64,000 nucleotides of DNA from Nemania diffusa (Eukaryota > Ascomycota > Sordariomycetes > Xylariales > Xylariaceae), in NCBI GenBank assembly GCA_038501195.1, contig JBBPUQ010000001.1:4712001-4776000 (forward strand), written 5' to 3'. Shown here one piece after another: positions 52,242 through 63,756 of this stretch. The translations under genes were made by a program, and so were the position numbers. The number at the start of each line of letters is the position of its first letter. The stretch's first letter is position 1. Under the pieces are notes generated by a model that searched no databases, was not told the DNA's origin, and worked only from the letters and a program-made list of their open reading frames with translations.

Positions 52242-52879
52242 AAAAAACTATATAATAATTTAATATAATAATTAATATATAATAAAATTAATAAATAAAA
52301 AAATAACAATTTTAAAAATTAAAGTAAAATATATTAATATATATAATTATTAATTAAAATAAAAAATTTAATAAAAATATTTATAAATTAAATATATATT
52401 TATAAATAAAATAATTATAAATAAATTTATAAAAAACTTTATAAAAAAAATAAAAAAACTTTTTAAAATAATTTAATTTAATTAATATAAAAAAAATTAT
52501 AAATAAAATAAATAAATAAAATTATTTATAAAAATTTAAAAGTTTTAAAAAAAAAATTAAAAAAAAAATTAATAAATTATTAATTTAAAACTAATTTTTA
52601 AATTAATTTTAATATTTTTAAAAATAATTTTATAATTTTTAAATTAATTAATATAAATTAAAATTAATATATAACTTTTAAATTAATTAAAAATATAAAA
52701 AAATTAAAAAAAATAATATATATTTTATTATATTATTTATTTATTTAAATATATATATTAGTTTTTTTATTATTTTATTATTAATATTTTTAAAATAATT
52801 ATTAAATTAAATTAAAATTTATTTTAAACTTTTTATATTAATTAAAACAATGTTTTAAAAGTTTAATTTTACAAAAATG

Positions 52880-53072
52880 TATTAAAAATATAAAAAATAA
52901 ATTAAGCTTTATATTTTAATACTAGAGAGATTTAACTAGAAAGAGGTACTTTCTGCTTTAAGGGGTTTCACTTATGTACCTATTTTGTATGCTAGAGAAA
53001 AATCTCTCAGAACAGCGGAAACAACAACAACAACACTAAACCAATCAATCAAAAAAAGGCTTATTTCTAACA
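52880..53072. repeat. Right LTR of the outer element (193 bp)
   Basis: Mirrors the left LTR. Its inner (left) end is mutated (TATTAAAAA for TGTTAGAAA, and AAAAA at 52893-52897 for GGGGG). Its outer end is intact and terminates TTTCTAACA followed by the target duplication GGAGC. Confidence 0.9.
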
Positions 53073-53157
53073 GGAGCTGCCCGTGGGCATTTATGCATTA
53101 TTTATGCCGAGAGAAACGGTTCTTAAAACGGTTCTAGCAGGTTTTAACCGTCAACTA

Positions 53158-53394
53158 AGGCGTGACGTGCGAACGAAGCCAATCGGCCATGTCTTTAATA
53201 GAAGCATAGCTTGGGGTATATTTTCGGTCATCTAGATCCAAAATATTATCAAGAAGCACTTTCTCTTCAATTGGATCTATATTATGAGAATTGGCGCGTA
53301 CCTCCGCTCTGGCAGTTTGTCCGCTCATTCTTTCACATAGTGTTGATTCTAGACTTTCGCAGATTTCAACAGCGCGTCGAATCCTAATTTTCAT
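53158..53394 (-). pseudogene. Truncated pogo/Tc5-type transposase N-terminus
   Basis: From the ATG at 53394 about 78 residues are readable before a stop. The pattern RRAVEICESLE, then GQTARAEVRANSHNIDPIEE, then KVLLDNILDLDDR and IKDMADWLRS, matches the two DNA-binding helix-turn-helix units (psq and CENP-B/Tc5 type) of fungal pogo/Fot1-like transposases. The DDE catalytic part is absent. The fragment stops 81 bp from the right target duplication of the retrotransposon island. Truncation by another rearrangement is likely, since the sequence left of the island does not obviously supply the rest. Non-functional or, less probably, a small domesticated DNA-binding protein. Confidence 0.6.
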
Positions 53395-53562
53395 AGATGA
53401 TTGGATAGCTATTACAGCAAGCAAAACACAGGACTCTTTAGTTTGAACTAATATTTTATTGTTGTGGAATTATTACGTGACAAAGTAGGAATATACATAT
53501 TAAGTAGAAAGGTGCGCAACTTGCATATGAACCATAGTATTCTAAATAAGTACCTTTTTAGA

Positions 53563-56210
53563 TTAAGCAAGCAAAAGACTGTTTATTGTTGAGTGTGACA
53601 AACTACAATTAAAGCTGCGCCATGTATTTTCTTGTGATTTGATGCTGAACAGCGGCTTATTGTCTATTGCTGCCTTTAGCCCTGATGTTAGAGACACCAT
53701 TGTTTCCTGGACCTGGCTGCTGTTAGCTCCTGTTGTTGAAACGTAGGCCTGGTCAAAATCAATCTTCATAGCCCGATTCGTCTCAGCACACCACGTAATA
53801 TTGCCGATGCTTATGTCGTCTTCGTCAGTCAGCCCTAGCGCGCGTAGATCTCGTATTGTGCGCCGTTCTTCCTCGTCAACATTTATGCCTGTGCGCTCGA
53901 GCTTCTGGCGCAGTGGCTGCCAGTGCAGAGGCTCACCCGCGTACGACATAAGCAACATATGGGTGACTAGCGTGCAGTCCACCATCGGGTAGGGCAGGAG
54001 CAGTCTGACTATGCCGAAGCACACAGGGATAAGCAGCCCTTGCTGCGCGTCTAGCTTATTGTAGACGTCCACCTCACGTTGCAGCCGTCGGCGGTGGAGC
54101 GTCTCGACACCCTTGGCCACCAAAGTATAGCCAAAACCCGTTACTGTGATTTTGAACAAACAACCAACAGCACCCCGAGCCCCATCTTCGAGGAGGCACT
54201 GGCAATCAAGCTCTATGTTCTCAAGAAGCTGGTGCTGCACCAGCTCGCGTAATTCATCCACTGTGATAGCATGCCTTTCCCCCCACCTAGGACCCTTTAG
54301 ACGGCGGCAAGCACGACGTTGCGCCTCTAGGTGAAGTAAAACATTGGGACAGCTATAGTCGATACCCTCATCCTGAACCAGGCCCCGCAGACATGCTTGG
54401 GTGCAGTATGGCCTTATCGGCCGAAAGGTAGACGGGTCGAATGGACTAGGGAGAGAGGGCAGCATAATCCGCCGCTTCTTTTTATCGTTAACGTTGCTGC
54501 TATTTGTGGCTTGATGCTTCGGCGATTGGTGCGAGGCCGAACGTTGACGTTTGAGCGGAGACGACATCCGCGGCTGGTGCGCTGGGGGACAGAGCCGACT
54601 GGCTGAAGAGCTGCTTGCATTGGAAGGAGATTTGTAGCCTCCTCTATCTTCTCTATTATTATCCTCATCATGACTGTTGTTGTCATCATCATCATCGTCC
54701 CGCCGCCGCCGCCGCCCGCGTGCGCTGCTACCTCGACTAGAACTCGACTCAGGTGAAAGTGAAGGCGGTAGTTCTGGAAATAAAGCGAGCTGAGATACGT
54801 TGATGCTCCGCTGCCGGGCTGGCTCGGGGGTAGACTCGTATGCGAGCAGACACAGGCCGCACAGTAGGGATACAGGCAGGTCACGTATGTTTCCTGTATC
54901 TTCCCGAGAGGAGTTGGGCTCATCCAACGTTGTTCGGCAGTACTGAGGAAAAACCTCGGAGTGGATGAGCAGAGTAGTGGGATCATCTTGCGATAATTTG
55001 AGCAACGTTAAAGTCTCGCCAGATGCTAAATAGCCATACTTAACACCGGACGTGACCATGTAATGGAACGTTTGTGTCAGCGCATTGGCAAAATACACTT
55101 GCCCAGGAAGCAAATCAAGGATATGAGCCTCGTCAGCGTCTAACCCTGCCTGAGCCCGCCCACGTCGCCTCCCACTTGGCGTCTTGTTTTTAGCCTTAGC
55201 GAGCTGGATCATAATGTTCTCGGGCAGTGGGGTTTGGTTGAAGGAGGAAACGGCCGTAGCTCTGATTCGATGCACTGGCTTGTGCTCGCCCATTACGACG
55301 CGATAGACCGACCTAAGCCTGCGGGCGGCCTGCTCTTCCTGCTCCTCCGCGACAGCCTTAGGAGTTGGAAATATTGTAGCAGAGGCTAGCACTAGGCAAT
55401 CAGGCTGCGTCTTTCTCGGTAGCTTCTGTACTACGTCGCCCACGCTGCTTTCGTTATCGCCCTGCATGCTAGAACTAGCCTCAGATTCCATCATCTCAGT
55501 CGAATTACTGGTCCGAACTTGCCAACCGGCGGAGCGATTGTCAAAGTAAAGTTGTATTTGGGACCCAACAGCGTCGAGGTAGGCGTTCATAACATACTGC
55601 GCTGGCCTCTGTAGTGCTTCATGTAAAATGTAGGAGGTTTTTGGCTCGTTCCAGAAGCTTTCGGACTCGAGGAAGGCGGGCGGCAATTGGTCATCCATGC
55701 TCTCTTTTGCGGCTCTCGCAGCTAGAACAGACGGAAATCGCGACGAGTTACCAATAACGGCACGGGCACGCTCGAACGCATCTTGGTACAAGGAACGAAA
55801 GTCGTCCCATGGACAAATCTTTAGTGGATAGTACTTGCCAAGGATGGACGTACGGCCAGAGGTAGAAGACTGGCTTTTCTGACCCTCGGATAGTGTATTA
55901 GATCTCTTAACGGGCGAAGGTATCAACCGTTGCATATAATTGTTTATACCGTCGATATCGATCAAGTAGGCTTCCATTGATCGGTCTGGTCTTGTTAGCA
56001 AGTGTTGCGATAAAAAATTCTAATTATCCATGTTTCTTCCCACTTACTAAGCTCAATACGTGCATTTTCTTCACGTTCAGCACGGAGAGCGGTAGTAGCC
56101 GCCGCAGCGTCATATTCTGCTTCTTTCTGCTTGCGTTCGGCCTCGAGTCGGAGTTGGCGTTCTTCTTGTCGCCTTCGTTCGGCTTCTTCGTAAAGCTTTT
56201 TATAATCCAT
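53563..56210 (-). CDS. PD-(D/E)XK nuclease-like plus protein-kinase-like fusion (Crinkler/REase-kinase type), two exons
   Basis: Exon 1 is 56048-56210 (ATG at 56210), the intron 55986-56047 (62 nt; GTAAGT donor, CTAAC branch, CAG acceptor), exon 2 53563-55985; 861 aa. Residues 1-54 are a charged coiled coil (MDYKKLYEEAERRRQ). A nuclease-like domain follows, with PWDDF (~113), a PD pair in QPDCLVLAS (P249-D250) and an E-x-K in GEHKP (E288, K290), then LTQTFHYMVTSGVKYGYL, typical of this fungal family. A linker (~460-560) has poly-Arg and poly-Asp runs. The C-terminal domain is kinase-like: Lys in LVAKGV (~679), helix-C Glu in QREVDVY (~692), catalytic-loop D778 and N783 in DDISIGN, and IDFD (D797). 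The HRD His is Glu, so activity is uncertain. Such fusions are described among Crinkler-type effectors and conflict proteins; role here unknown. Confidence 0.75.
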
Positions 56211-56915
56211 TAATAGGATGGCAGGAGCAGCCGGCTGCGTTAAAACTTGTTTGCCCAAAGTAAGGTTTAAAAAATAGGTAGAACGTACGTTAAGTTGATA
56301 ACAGGTTAAATAAATAGTTTAGTTGTGGCTAAACAGTAGCTAGGTACCTAGGGCCAAAAGAAAGCCTAACATGTTTAGGTACCTAGGTAGCCTTCCCAGT
56401 GGCGCACCTGAAGCGACTCTCAGGCGACTTCCTAGGAAGTCGCTCGAGTTATACGGACCGTCATCTAATGCATACTAAAATCCGTTTTACAACTAAACGG
56501 TCTCTTTTTATTTCGGTGTAATTACAGTATTAGAAATTATGCAAGCTCACTCATCTTAGTTTATGAAAAGGCGAGTCCTACTCAGGCCCAGCTCAGGCTA
56601 AAAGCGGCATGGCTCAGGTGAAATTCCCATACCGATTCGAGATGGTAAAACCTATCTCAAAGGTAGTTCCAGCTCACCACGTCACGCACCATCATCACGC
56701 AGGCTGCCATTTAATCCATCATTGATCTTGGCCTGAATCTCCGCCTTTCGACCATATAAACCCCTGGACGGGGGCCCTAACCTTCGATCGATCGATCAAA
56801 CCCTCGCACTCGCACTCGCCGTACCTCTTGTTTTTTCCCCCCAATATCTATCTATATATATATACATATAACATATAGATAGCACCGGCACCGAACGCCG
56901 ACGCCCGCCGCCGCC
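56211..56915. other. Divergent promoter region
   Basis: Lies between two divergent genes and presumably holds both promoters. It contains two perfect TAGGTACCTA palindromes (56341-56350 and 56376-56385) and a TATATATATA-rich stretch about 60 bp before the ATG of the rightward gene. A frame extending upstream of the leftward gene's ATG starts with TTG and is not used. Confidence 0.45.
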
Positions 56916-58101
56916 ATGAAGGATCCCTTCCCGATACCGCCCATCCCAGCCCTCAGCAAGGCCGTCCAGCCCTGGGCCGACTACCTCAACCTGCCCACGC
57001 TCCCGCTGCACGTCCACGAGATCGTCATAATAGCCGCCTTCTACGAGTTCGTGCGCAGCGTCGTCTCGCCCGTGCTGTCCTCGCGCCTCTTCCCGGCCCA
57101 GTACGCCGCCCTCTCCAAGACCAAGAAGCTCAACTGGGACGTGCACGTCGTCTCCCTCGTCCAGAGCACCACCATCAACGCCCTGGCCCTCTGGGTCATC
57201 TTCGTCGACGAGGAGCGCCGCCAGATGGACTGGCAGGAGCGCCTCTGGGGCTACTCGGGCGGCGCCGCCATGATCCAGGCCCTCGCCGCCGGCTACTTCG
57301 TCTGGGACTTCTTCGTCACCGCCGCCAACGTCAATATCTTCGGCCTCGGCATGCTCGCCCACGCCGTCAGCGCCCTTCTCGTCTACTCCTTCGGCTTCGT
57401 AAGCGGACCCCTCCCTCCCCCACCCAATGTCTTAATGAACTTCGCAAAAGAACCCCCCTCCCCCTCCTCTCCCTTGGTAGTTCACTGGGCTAACAGCGGG
57501 CGTCATGACGCTCGAACAGCGGCCATTCGTCAACTACTACAGCTCCGTCTTCATCCTCTGGGAGCTCTCCTCGCCCTTCCTCAACATCCACTGGTTCTTC
57601 GACAAGCTGGGCATGACCGGCTCCCGCGCCCAGCTCTACAACGGCCTCGTGCTGATCGCCACCTTCTTCTCCTGCCGCCTGGTGTGGGGCACCTACTCCT
57701 CCATCCTCGTCTACCGCGACCTCTGGGCCGGCGTCCAGCAAGGGCCCTCCCTCCTAGCCTCCACCGCCTCCGAGACCGGCGGCGCTCCGGCGCGCTACGC
57801 CGAGACCATGCAGTTCGTGACCGCGTCGACCGGCGTCCCCCTCTGGCTCGCCGCCATCTACGTCGGCAGCAACCTGACCCTCAACTCGCTCAACTTCTAC
57901 TGGTTCTTCAAGATGATTGACGCCGTCCGCAAGAGATTCGACCCCAAGGCGGAGGGCAAGCGAGAGGTGGCTGAGACGGTCAAGGCTACTGCCGACGGAT
58001 CTGCCGCCGTGACGACGGGGACGGACAACGGGTTCACGCCGCGCCCGCGACGGCGGACAATACTCGATGGGGAGGACCCCGATGCGCCACCCCCTATCTA
58101 A
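56916..58101 (+). CDS. TLC-domain multi-pass membrane protein (TLCD4/TMEM56-like), two exons
   Basis: Exon 1 is 56916-57398 (161 codons), the intron 57399-57480 (82 nt; GTAAGC donor, TAG acceptor, phase 0) and exon 2 57481-58101; 367 aa. Several hydrophobic segments are visible: HEIVIIAAFYEFV, VSLVQSTTINALALWVIF, AAMIQALAAGYFVWDFFV, GMLAHAVSALLVYSFGF across the splice junction, LYNGLVLIATFFSCRLVW and PLWLAAIYVGSNLTLNSLNF. The TLC signatures include the Asn-Trp-Asp-Val-His stretch before the third segment and FILWELSSPFLNIHWFFDKL. TLC proteins of this branch sit in the ER or plasma membrane and are linked to lipid homeostasis; the substrate is unknown. The C-terminus is hydrophilic. Very high C usage at third positions fits a well-expressed gene. 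Confidence 0.85.
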
Positions 58102-58734
58102 TAAGCACGGGTCACTTCACGCCATGCTCGTAGTTCTAGCGTGTCTGCCACTCGTCGCATATTGATGACGATACCATGGCAATTCCTAAACCTTTCTCAT
58201 ATTCCCCATCGCAAGCCAGGGGTTACTGCTTAGATACGGCGATAGCAAATGTGGCACTTGGTGCAATTAACATGTTTAAATCATTTATCGCACAGGCCAC
58301 CGCCCCTTCTCTACACCAACAGATACTAGAAAGGTAACGGCAGAGATAGCCGCGATTTTGAGACACGGAGGAATAGATTAGTAATGAACAATTAGGTACT
58401 GCTGATGTTATGTACTAGAAGGGATACTAAAGTCTGTATGTTTGCCCGGCATGAATTACAGCTGATAAATCAAGACTCGGACGGCATGTCTCGTGTGTGA
58501 ATGAATCCATGTCCAATCCCCCATCCCGTCACATTTCCGGCATTGAAATATAGGTACACGCCGCTGCGTCTGTAAACCTTTTGTGCGCCACATGCTTAAT
58601 TCTAATGGAGATACCTTGGTCTAGAGAAGCTAGGTAAGCTCAAAAGCTTGTTGGCGTCCACAGCTCATGGGGCTCTACGTAGAGCGCATTTGCTATAACC
58701 GAACGACTGTACGTGACGTCGGCGATGGCTAACC
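58102..58734. other. Convergent 3' intergenic spacer
   Basis: The spacer between the TLC gene and SLA1, which converge. It presumably contains both 3' untranslated regions. No gene or repeat was recognised. Confidence 0.4.
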
Positions 58735-61700
58735 TTAGAATCCAAAGGGGTTCTGCGGGGCTATGACAAGTTAGAATATACGGTAGCGTTAGGGTACGTA
58801 TTTGCTACTTACTTGCTTGCGCGAGGTTGGCACGGCGGCCCGTCGGCTGCGGAGCAATTTTGTTGGTCATACCAAACCGTACGGGCGGTGCGGGACCGGT
58901 TTTTTGGGGTAGAAGAGGAGCTACCGGCGGCGGTTGAGGTGGCCCATTCATCCCCGGATTGAACCCCGCACCGAAGCTGCCAAACCCGGGTTGCTGAGGC
59001 TGCGGCTGTGGCTGAGGAGGAATGCCGGTCCTTTGGGGTTCCAGTGCGGGCGGCAGGTAAGTGTTGATGCCCGTCTGCTGTGGGAACTGTTGCGGGGGTT
59101 GGAAACTACCTGCGTATCCTGTTGGCTGGGTTGAGACGGGTGAAAACTGTTGAGCTCGTGGGTCGGAATAGGGACTCTGCATCGAGGGGGCCCCTGTCAT
59201 CTGAGGCGGCATGAACTGCTGAGGTACAAACCCGGTGTGTTGCTGCATGCTTGCTGCTGGGTTGAGTTGCATGAAGCCCTGGCCAGTCGGTTGCTGGAAG
59301 TTACCCATGTAGGGTTGCTGGAGACGCGATTGATTGAGTTCATTCAAGCTATGTCCAGGGGGTGCGATGCCAGTGATATGGGGTTGTAAGGCTGGTATCG
59401 GCGGCGGTGCGAATGCGCTCGGCTGTACCGATTGCGGCGCTGATAATGGACGCGCTGGCGGAGGCGGCACGAGAGCGCCTTGTCCACTCATGACCTGAGG
59501 TGGCGTTGGTCGCTGTCGATTCCTGAGTCCAAGATTTAGCGGTTGGGCCGCTGCTTCGGGTCCCGTGGGAGAAGTAGGAATACTGGAGAAGAATGATAGA
59601 GTGGCACCTGGAGGTTGGGCCGCTGTTTGAACTGGTTGAACTTGAACTGGCTGGGGTTGGTTAAGCGGTTGTGTCTGCTGCGGCTGCGGTTGTGTAATAA
59701 TGGCTGGGGCGGGAGCCGGTGGTTCTATCTTTGTTGGCTCCAGTGGTGCGCTGAGCAGAGAAAGATCCTGCATGGCCTGGGTTGGCGCCGGCTGGGGTTG
59801 AGGCTGAGGTTGGACCGGCGTCGTCTTGGGTTCGGGATTTGGAGCTGGTTTGGACTGGGGTTCTGCCTGCCTGGTCGGCTTCACATCCCATGCATCATCA
59901 TCGAACCCACTGCTGGCTTTATTAGGACCCTTGGAACGGGGCTCTTCAGGAGGTGGAGATGTAGACTGTTCTGTCTCGCCATCTTTCGGCTGCGCGAGTA
60001 TCTTGGCATCAACAACATCGCTTGTTTGGACCGCTGGGGCAGGGCGACCTTTTCGCGTATTGTTTCGAAGCGTTCCTCCTGGCCCCGAAAAGAGGCCACC
60101 TGCAGAGCCATTCTCGCTCTCACCTTGTCCCGCCGCATTCGCATTTCTTCTTTTTGTATCCCGTTCAAATTTCTTATCCAAGTAGCGCATAACTTTAATA
60201 ATGTCGCCCTCGCGTAGACCAAGATTGCGGAGTACGCCAGCATCAACATCTGGAAGTACGCTTTCGTCCATGGAATCTCTGGCGAACGCCTGGGCATAGC
60301 GTTCGCATAAACCAGGGGCGACGTCGCACGACAAGAAAAACGGAAACCAATCGTATTCAGGCTTCGCAGGTTCCACGGACGCTCCAATATTGCTTGATGA
60401 TGTCACCGCCTTGTTGATATTGTTCCTCATAGACTTTTGTCGCTTGACGTCGGCTAAAGGCTTTTCCTCGTCTAGAGATATGCCCATTGTACGCTCAACA
60501 TATTCGATATCTTCGGTCGACATCTTAGCCAAGGGGACTGCGATTTTAACACCATTCATTTTGTGTAGATTGATCTTCCCATCCTTGAGACCTAAAAACT
60601 GTGCTTCGACACTGAACGACTTCGATCTGTCGGTCCAGACGCGCACCTTTGATGGGTCGGGTTCTACAAATGTGTCAATAGGGGAACTCGTGGGGGGGGG
60701 GGGGCCCTCGGAGTAAACTTACTAGATTTGGAGGGCCCTGACCTGCTGGCATCCGCGCGGCCGTTTTCGCGCCTGCTTCGCTGTTGTGTAGAAAGGTTAC
60801 CACTGTCACTTGCTAACAAACTGCTCTGTCTTTCGGGTAAACGCATTCCGGGCCCTACCTCTGCTACTTTTTGATCTTTCTTGATGGCTTCTCTTGTTAG
60901 ACGCGCCTCTTCCTGCCGGTTTTGTGCCACAGAGGACATTCCCGCATTGACACCAGATGTTGCCGGAGTTATCATTATCCCTAGGCTTTCGACATAGCTC
61001 CCGGGGACGACACCCTCTTTTCCATTTTTAACTCGCCGGACTTGCCACCACTCATCGCTCTTGGTATCATCGAGGATAATGACTTCGTCTCCAACGTTGA
61101 CTGTGACCTCGTCATCTCCTTGGGCCGTAAAATCGTATAGTATCTGGCCTCGTTTTTGAGTGCCCTGTCCAGTTCCAGCAGCAATGACCTCGCGAAGGCC
61201 TTCGGCTTTCACGGCCCCAGACAGCTCGCCAAGCGCACTGACAATCTCTTCTGCTGTATCCTTGGCCCCAGCATGAAAATCGATGCTTTTGCTTGGCCGA
61301 ACTAGTTCCAAGAATACATGTTTTCCCTCTCTCGAATAATGAGTCATTTTTTCAGCCGTCCATTCTTGAGTAGGACCGTCTTGGACTTTCTCGGGAGCAA
61401 TTAAAATTACGCCAGTCTTTAGGTTGACGCCTAAGGTTGTAGGCATCTTTTTTTTCTTGCCCATCACAGACACCATCTCGTTGATGTTATACATATGAAA
61501 GCCGCCTGGTACCGGGGGGCTAAACGGTGGAGAGCGCATTTCGCGATCGTCAATATGCTGGCGACTTGAGATTCGTCGTGGGAGCGGTGGCGATGCAGCG
61601 GGTTGGTCATTTGATACGGCTGAATAAGATCGTGGTCGGACTGGGAGAACTGGACTTGGCTCGTCCTTGGACTCTTCGATATACGGCCTAGGCTGGCGAG

Positions 61701-62382
61701 GCGGGAGGGTAATCGGAGGCGGGGTGAGAGCGCGCCTCGCAGGTCTGCTTGCGATAACATCGGCCAGGGCGGGCGCACTCGGCGTCGTGGGAGAAGCTAT
61801 GGATGACGGCCGTTCCGGAAGGGGAGGACTACTGGGGTCATCCGGCTCTGAGAAGGTTATAGGTCGTGCAGGCAATGAAGGAGGTGATGGGACTGTTGTT
61901 GGCTCAGCCTCGGGCTCCGACTCTTGTCGCGTAGCCACATCGCTCATCTCGATGTAGTTGGCAGGCACGAAGCCAAAGTCTGACTCGAAGCCGACGAGAA
62001 TCCAGTCTGGGTCCGAGGCATCGTACACACGTAGCGGGGCGTCTTCTGGAAATGACAGTTCTTCGTCGGTTTGTCGAGTGTATTCATATAGCGACCTCGC
62101 TTGCCCGACAGGTTTCGCCTATGATAGAGCTTAGCAAGCTTTCTTTTTGAATCACAAAAAAAGCCATAGGGCGACGAGACGCACCTCTTCGACGTAGTTA
62201 TTTGGCACTAGCCCAACAGGCTCATCCTCCTCATCGACACTCGCCTTCTTCTTAGCTTTCCACCAGTCATCCTCTTTACTCTTCTCTACAACACACAGCA
62301 AATCGCCCTCGCTTATGGAAAGCTCCCCTTCGGACTGCGGGGAATAGTCGTAGATGGCCCTATAGATGCCTAGAAAACCCAT
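58735..62382 (-). CDS. SLA1: Actin cytoskeleton-regulatory complex protein SLA1, four exons
   Basis: An endocytic adaptor that links cargo and clathrin coats to Arp2/3-driven actin patches. Exons: 62185-62382, 60723-62118, 58813-60663, 58735-58760; introns of 66, 59 and 52 nt, donors GTGCGT, GTAAGT, GTAAGT, TAG acceptors; 1,156 aa. SH3 domains lie at about 5-66 (MGFLGIYRAIYDYSPQ), 73-128 (RSLYEYTRQTDEELSF) and 390-445 (QILYDFTAQGDDEV). SHD1 (~538-593, VWTDRSKSFSVEAQFLGLKD) binds NPFxD cargo signals in the family. SHD2/SAM-like follows at ~631-697. The C-terminal third is Pro/Gln-rich with about nine xxxQxTG units (e.g. LEPQRTG, LLPQKTG), the motif phosphorylated by Ark/Prk kinases in yeast. 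The 26-nt last exon supplies the ending PQNPFGF. Confidence 0.93.
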
Positions 62383-63756
62383 GATTATCGAGAACGGGGT
62401 GCCGCGATGGGCGAGCAAGGCGGACTCGAGAGCGATATAGCAGTGCACTCTACTCCAAGGTGATGCAAAAACAAGCCAATGCGGCAGTTGCCGAAAACAG
62501 TAACTAGAAGAAGTAGACTGTTGCTGTCCTTGTCAGGAACACTCGTAGGGCAGGCGCTTGTGCAGTCGGTCGTTCGGCGGGATTTTGTAGCAGACGGAGC
62601 TTCCGGGATAACACAAGCCGGGAGCTATCGAAGTACGAACCTGTTAGAATCCGAGAGGTGGGCGTTCAACTCAGGAAAGCTGTAATGACGATGGCGGGAA
62701 GGGTATCAATGACCGCATCTACTTGCAGTATGCAACAGCTTAGGACCACGGCGTTAGGGGTCGTATTCCTTTCGCGGCAACTCTGAGACAGCAGTGTACA
62801 CGACCCGTATGGCAAAGAGGTGTGGCTGGGCGACTGATCACCGTGGTTACCTACAGGCTCGCTACCTATCTCGAGCAGACGGGTATCGTGTGGCGCGAAA
62901 AGTGATAGATTGCCGCCTGGTCGGGCAAAGCCAGAGGCATATGTAGGTATCTAGATTCTAGATGGATTAACTGCAGGTATTGGACATCAGCAATGAAACC
63001 TGCGAAGCCTTTGGAGTTGGTAGGGGGGAAAGGTATTCTGTAGTGCTACGAAAGTGAGCATGGGTTACCCAAGCACTTGATCTAGGTACATAAGGTACCT
63101 TCTGTAGTCTAGGGGCGAACTCGTAGCGTCGAGGTTAGGCACCCTGGTACGCTGTAGGTACCACCTGTATGCAGGCCCTACTATGCCTACCCATAGTCCT
63201 AAGTAGGTACCTAGATACCTGCCGCAGTCGCATGTAGGGAATCTCGCTAGGTACCTACCTTAAATACTTAGTAATCGAGTGATAGCTAAGTTCACATATC
63301 TGACTAGGAATCTTACCTGAGCCATGCTGCTTTTTAGCCTGAGTCTCGCCTGAGCAAAACCTGCCTTTTCATAACCTAATATGAACAAACTTGCATAATT
63401 TACACAGAGTAAAATGTAGGTACATATGTAGTTGATTACTTAAGTGAACATCTTCCAGCTCATCGGTGGCTGGTGGCTGGAGTGTGGCTTGACTATGTGG
63501 CTGTGGGAAAGGGGTTGGATGGAAGCCTGAGGCATCAATTCAAAAGTGGTGGGGGTGGGGTTGGAATGTTGCATCTTCGATTGAAAGGCAGTAAACATAT
63601 ATAAAAGTTGAGTTAGTTGATTCATGTAGCATCTTCTCACGGCGATGGGTTGAATACAGATATGGTCACAGCTATCTGGTCTGTGGGTATTAAGATAGAC
63701 CTCCTGATACGCACAGCTTGAGTGAAGTTATCTCATCGCGTCTATCGGCACACGAC
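62383..63756. other. SLA1 upstream region
   Basis: Non-coding stretch upstream of SLA1. It is rich in TAGGTA/TACCTA words, including perfect TAGGTACCTA palindromes at 63204-63213 and 63248-63257. Short frames on both strands lack domain support. Confidence 0.4.

Larger units (their letters stand above)
12993..53072. mobile_element. RIP-degraded nested retrotransposon island, bounded by one LTR pair
   Basis: The 40,080-bp AT-rich block begins and ends with copies of one 193-bp LTR and is flanked by the 5-bp duplication GGAGC (12988-12992 and 53073-53077). The whole block therefore corresponds to one LTR-retrotransposon insertion later filled by other elements. The outer element's own internal sequence is probably limited to 13186-14746 and 50737-52879, both extremely AT-rich and without readable protein. 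The remaining ~36 kb is the F-family array with E2, E3 and small insertions. Differences between the two LTRs are nearly all C/T or G/A, the RIP signature. Superfamily and strand of the outer element cannot be read. Confidence 0.88.

Noticed and set aside
12993..53072. Mitochondrial DNA insertion, or a centromere, explaining the AT-rich block
   Set aside because: No mitochondrial genes or rRNA are seen. The block has LTR ends with a target duplication and RIP-type transitions. Centromere identity cannot be judged from sequence, and the block is small for a Neurospora-type centromere.
60664..60722. Apparent frameshift in SLA1 at a 13-G homopolymer
   Set aside because: A GTAAGT donor, TTGAC branch site and TAG acceptor bracket the run, and splicing restores the conserved SLA1 sequence without any indel.
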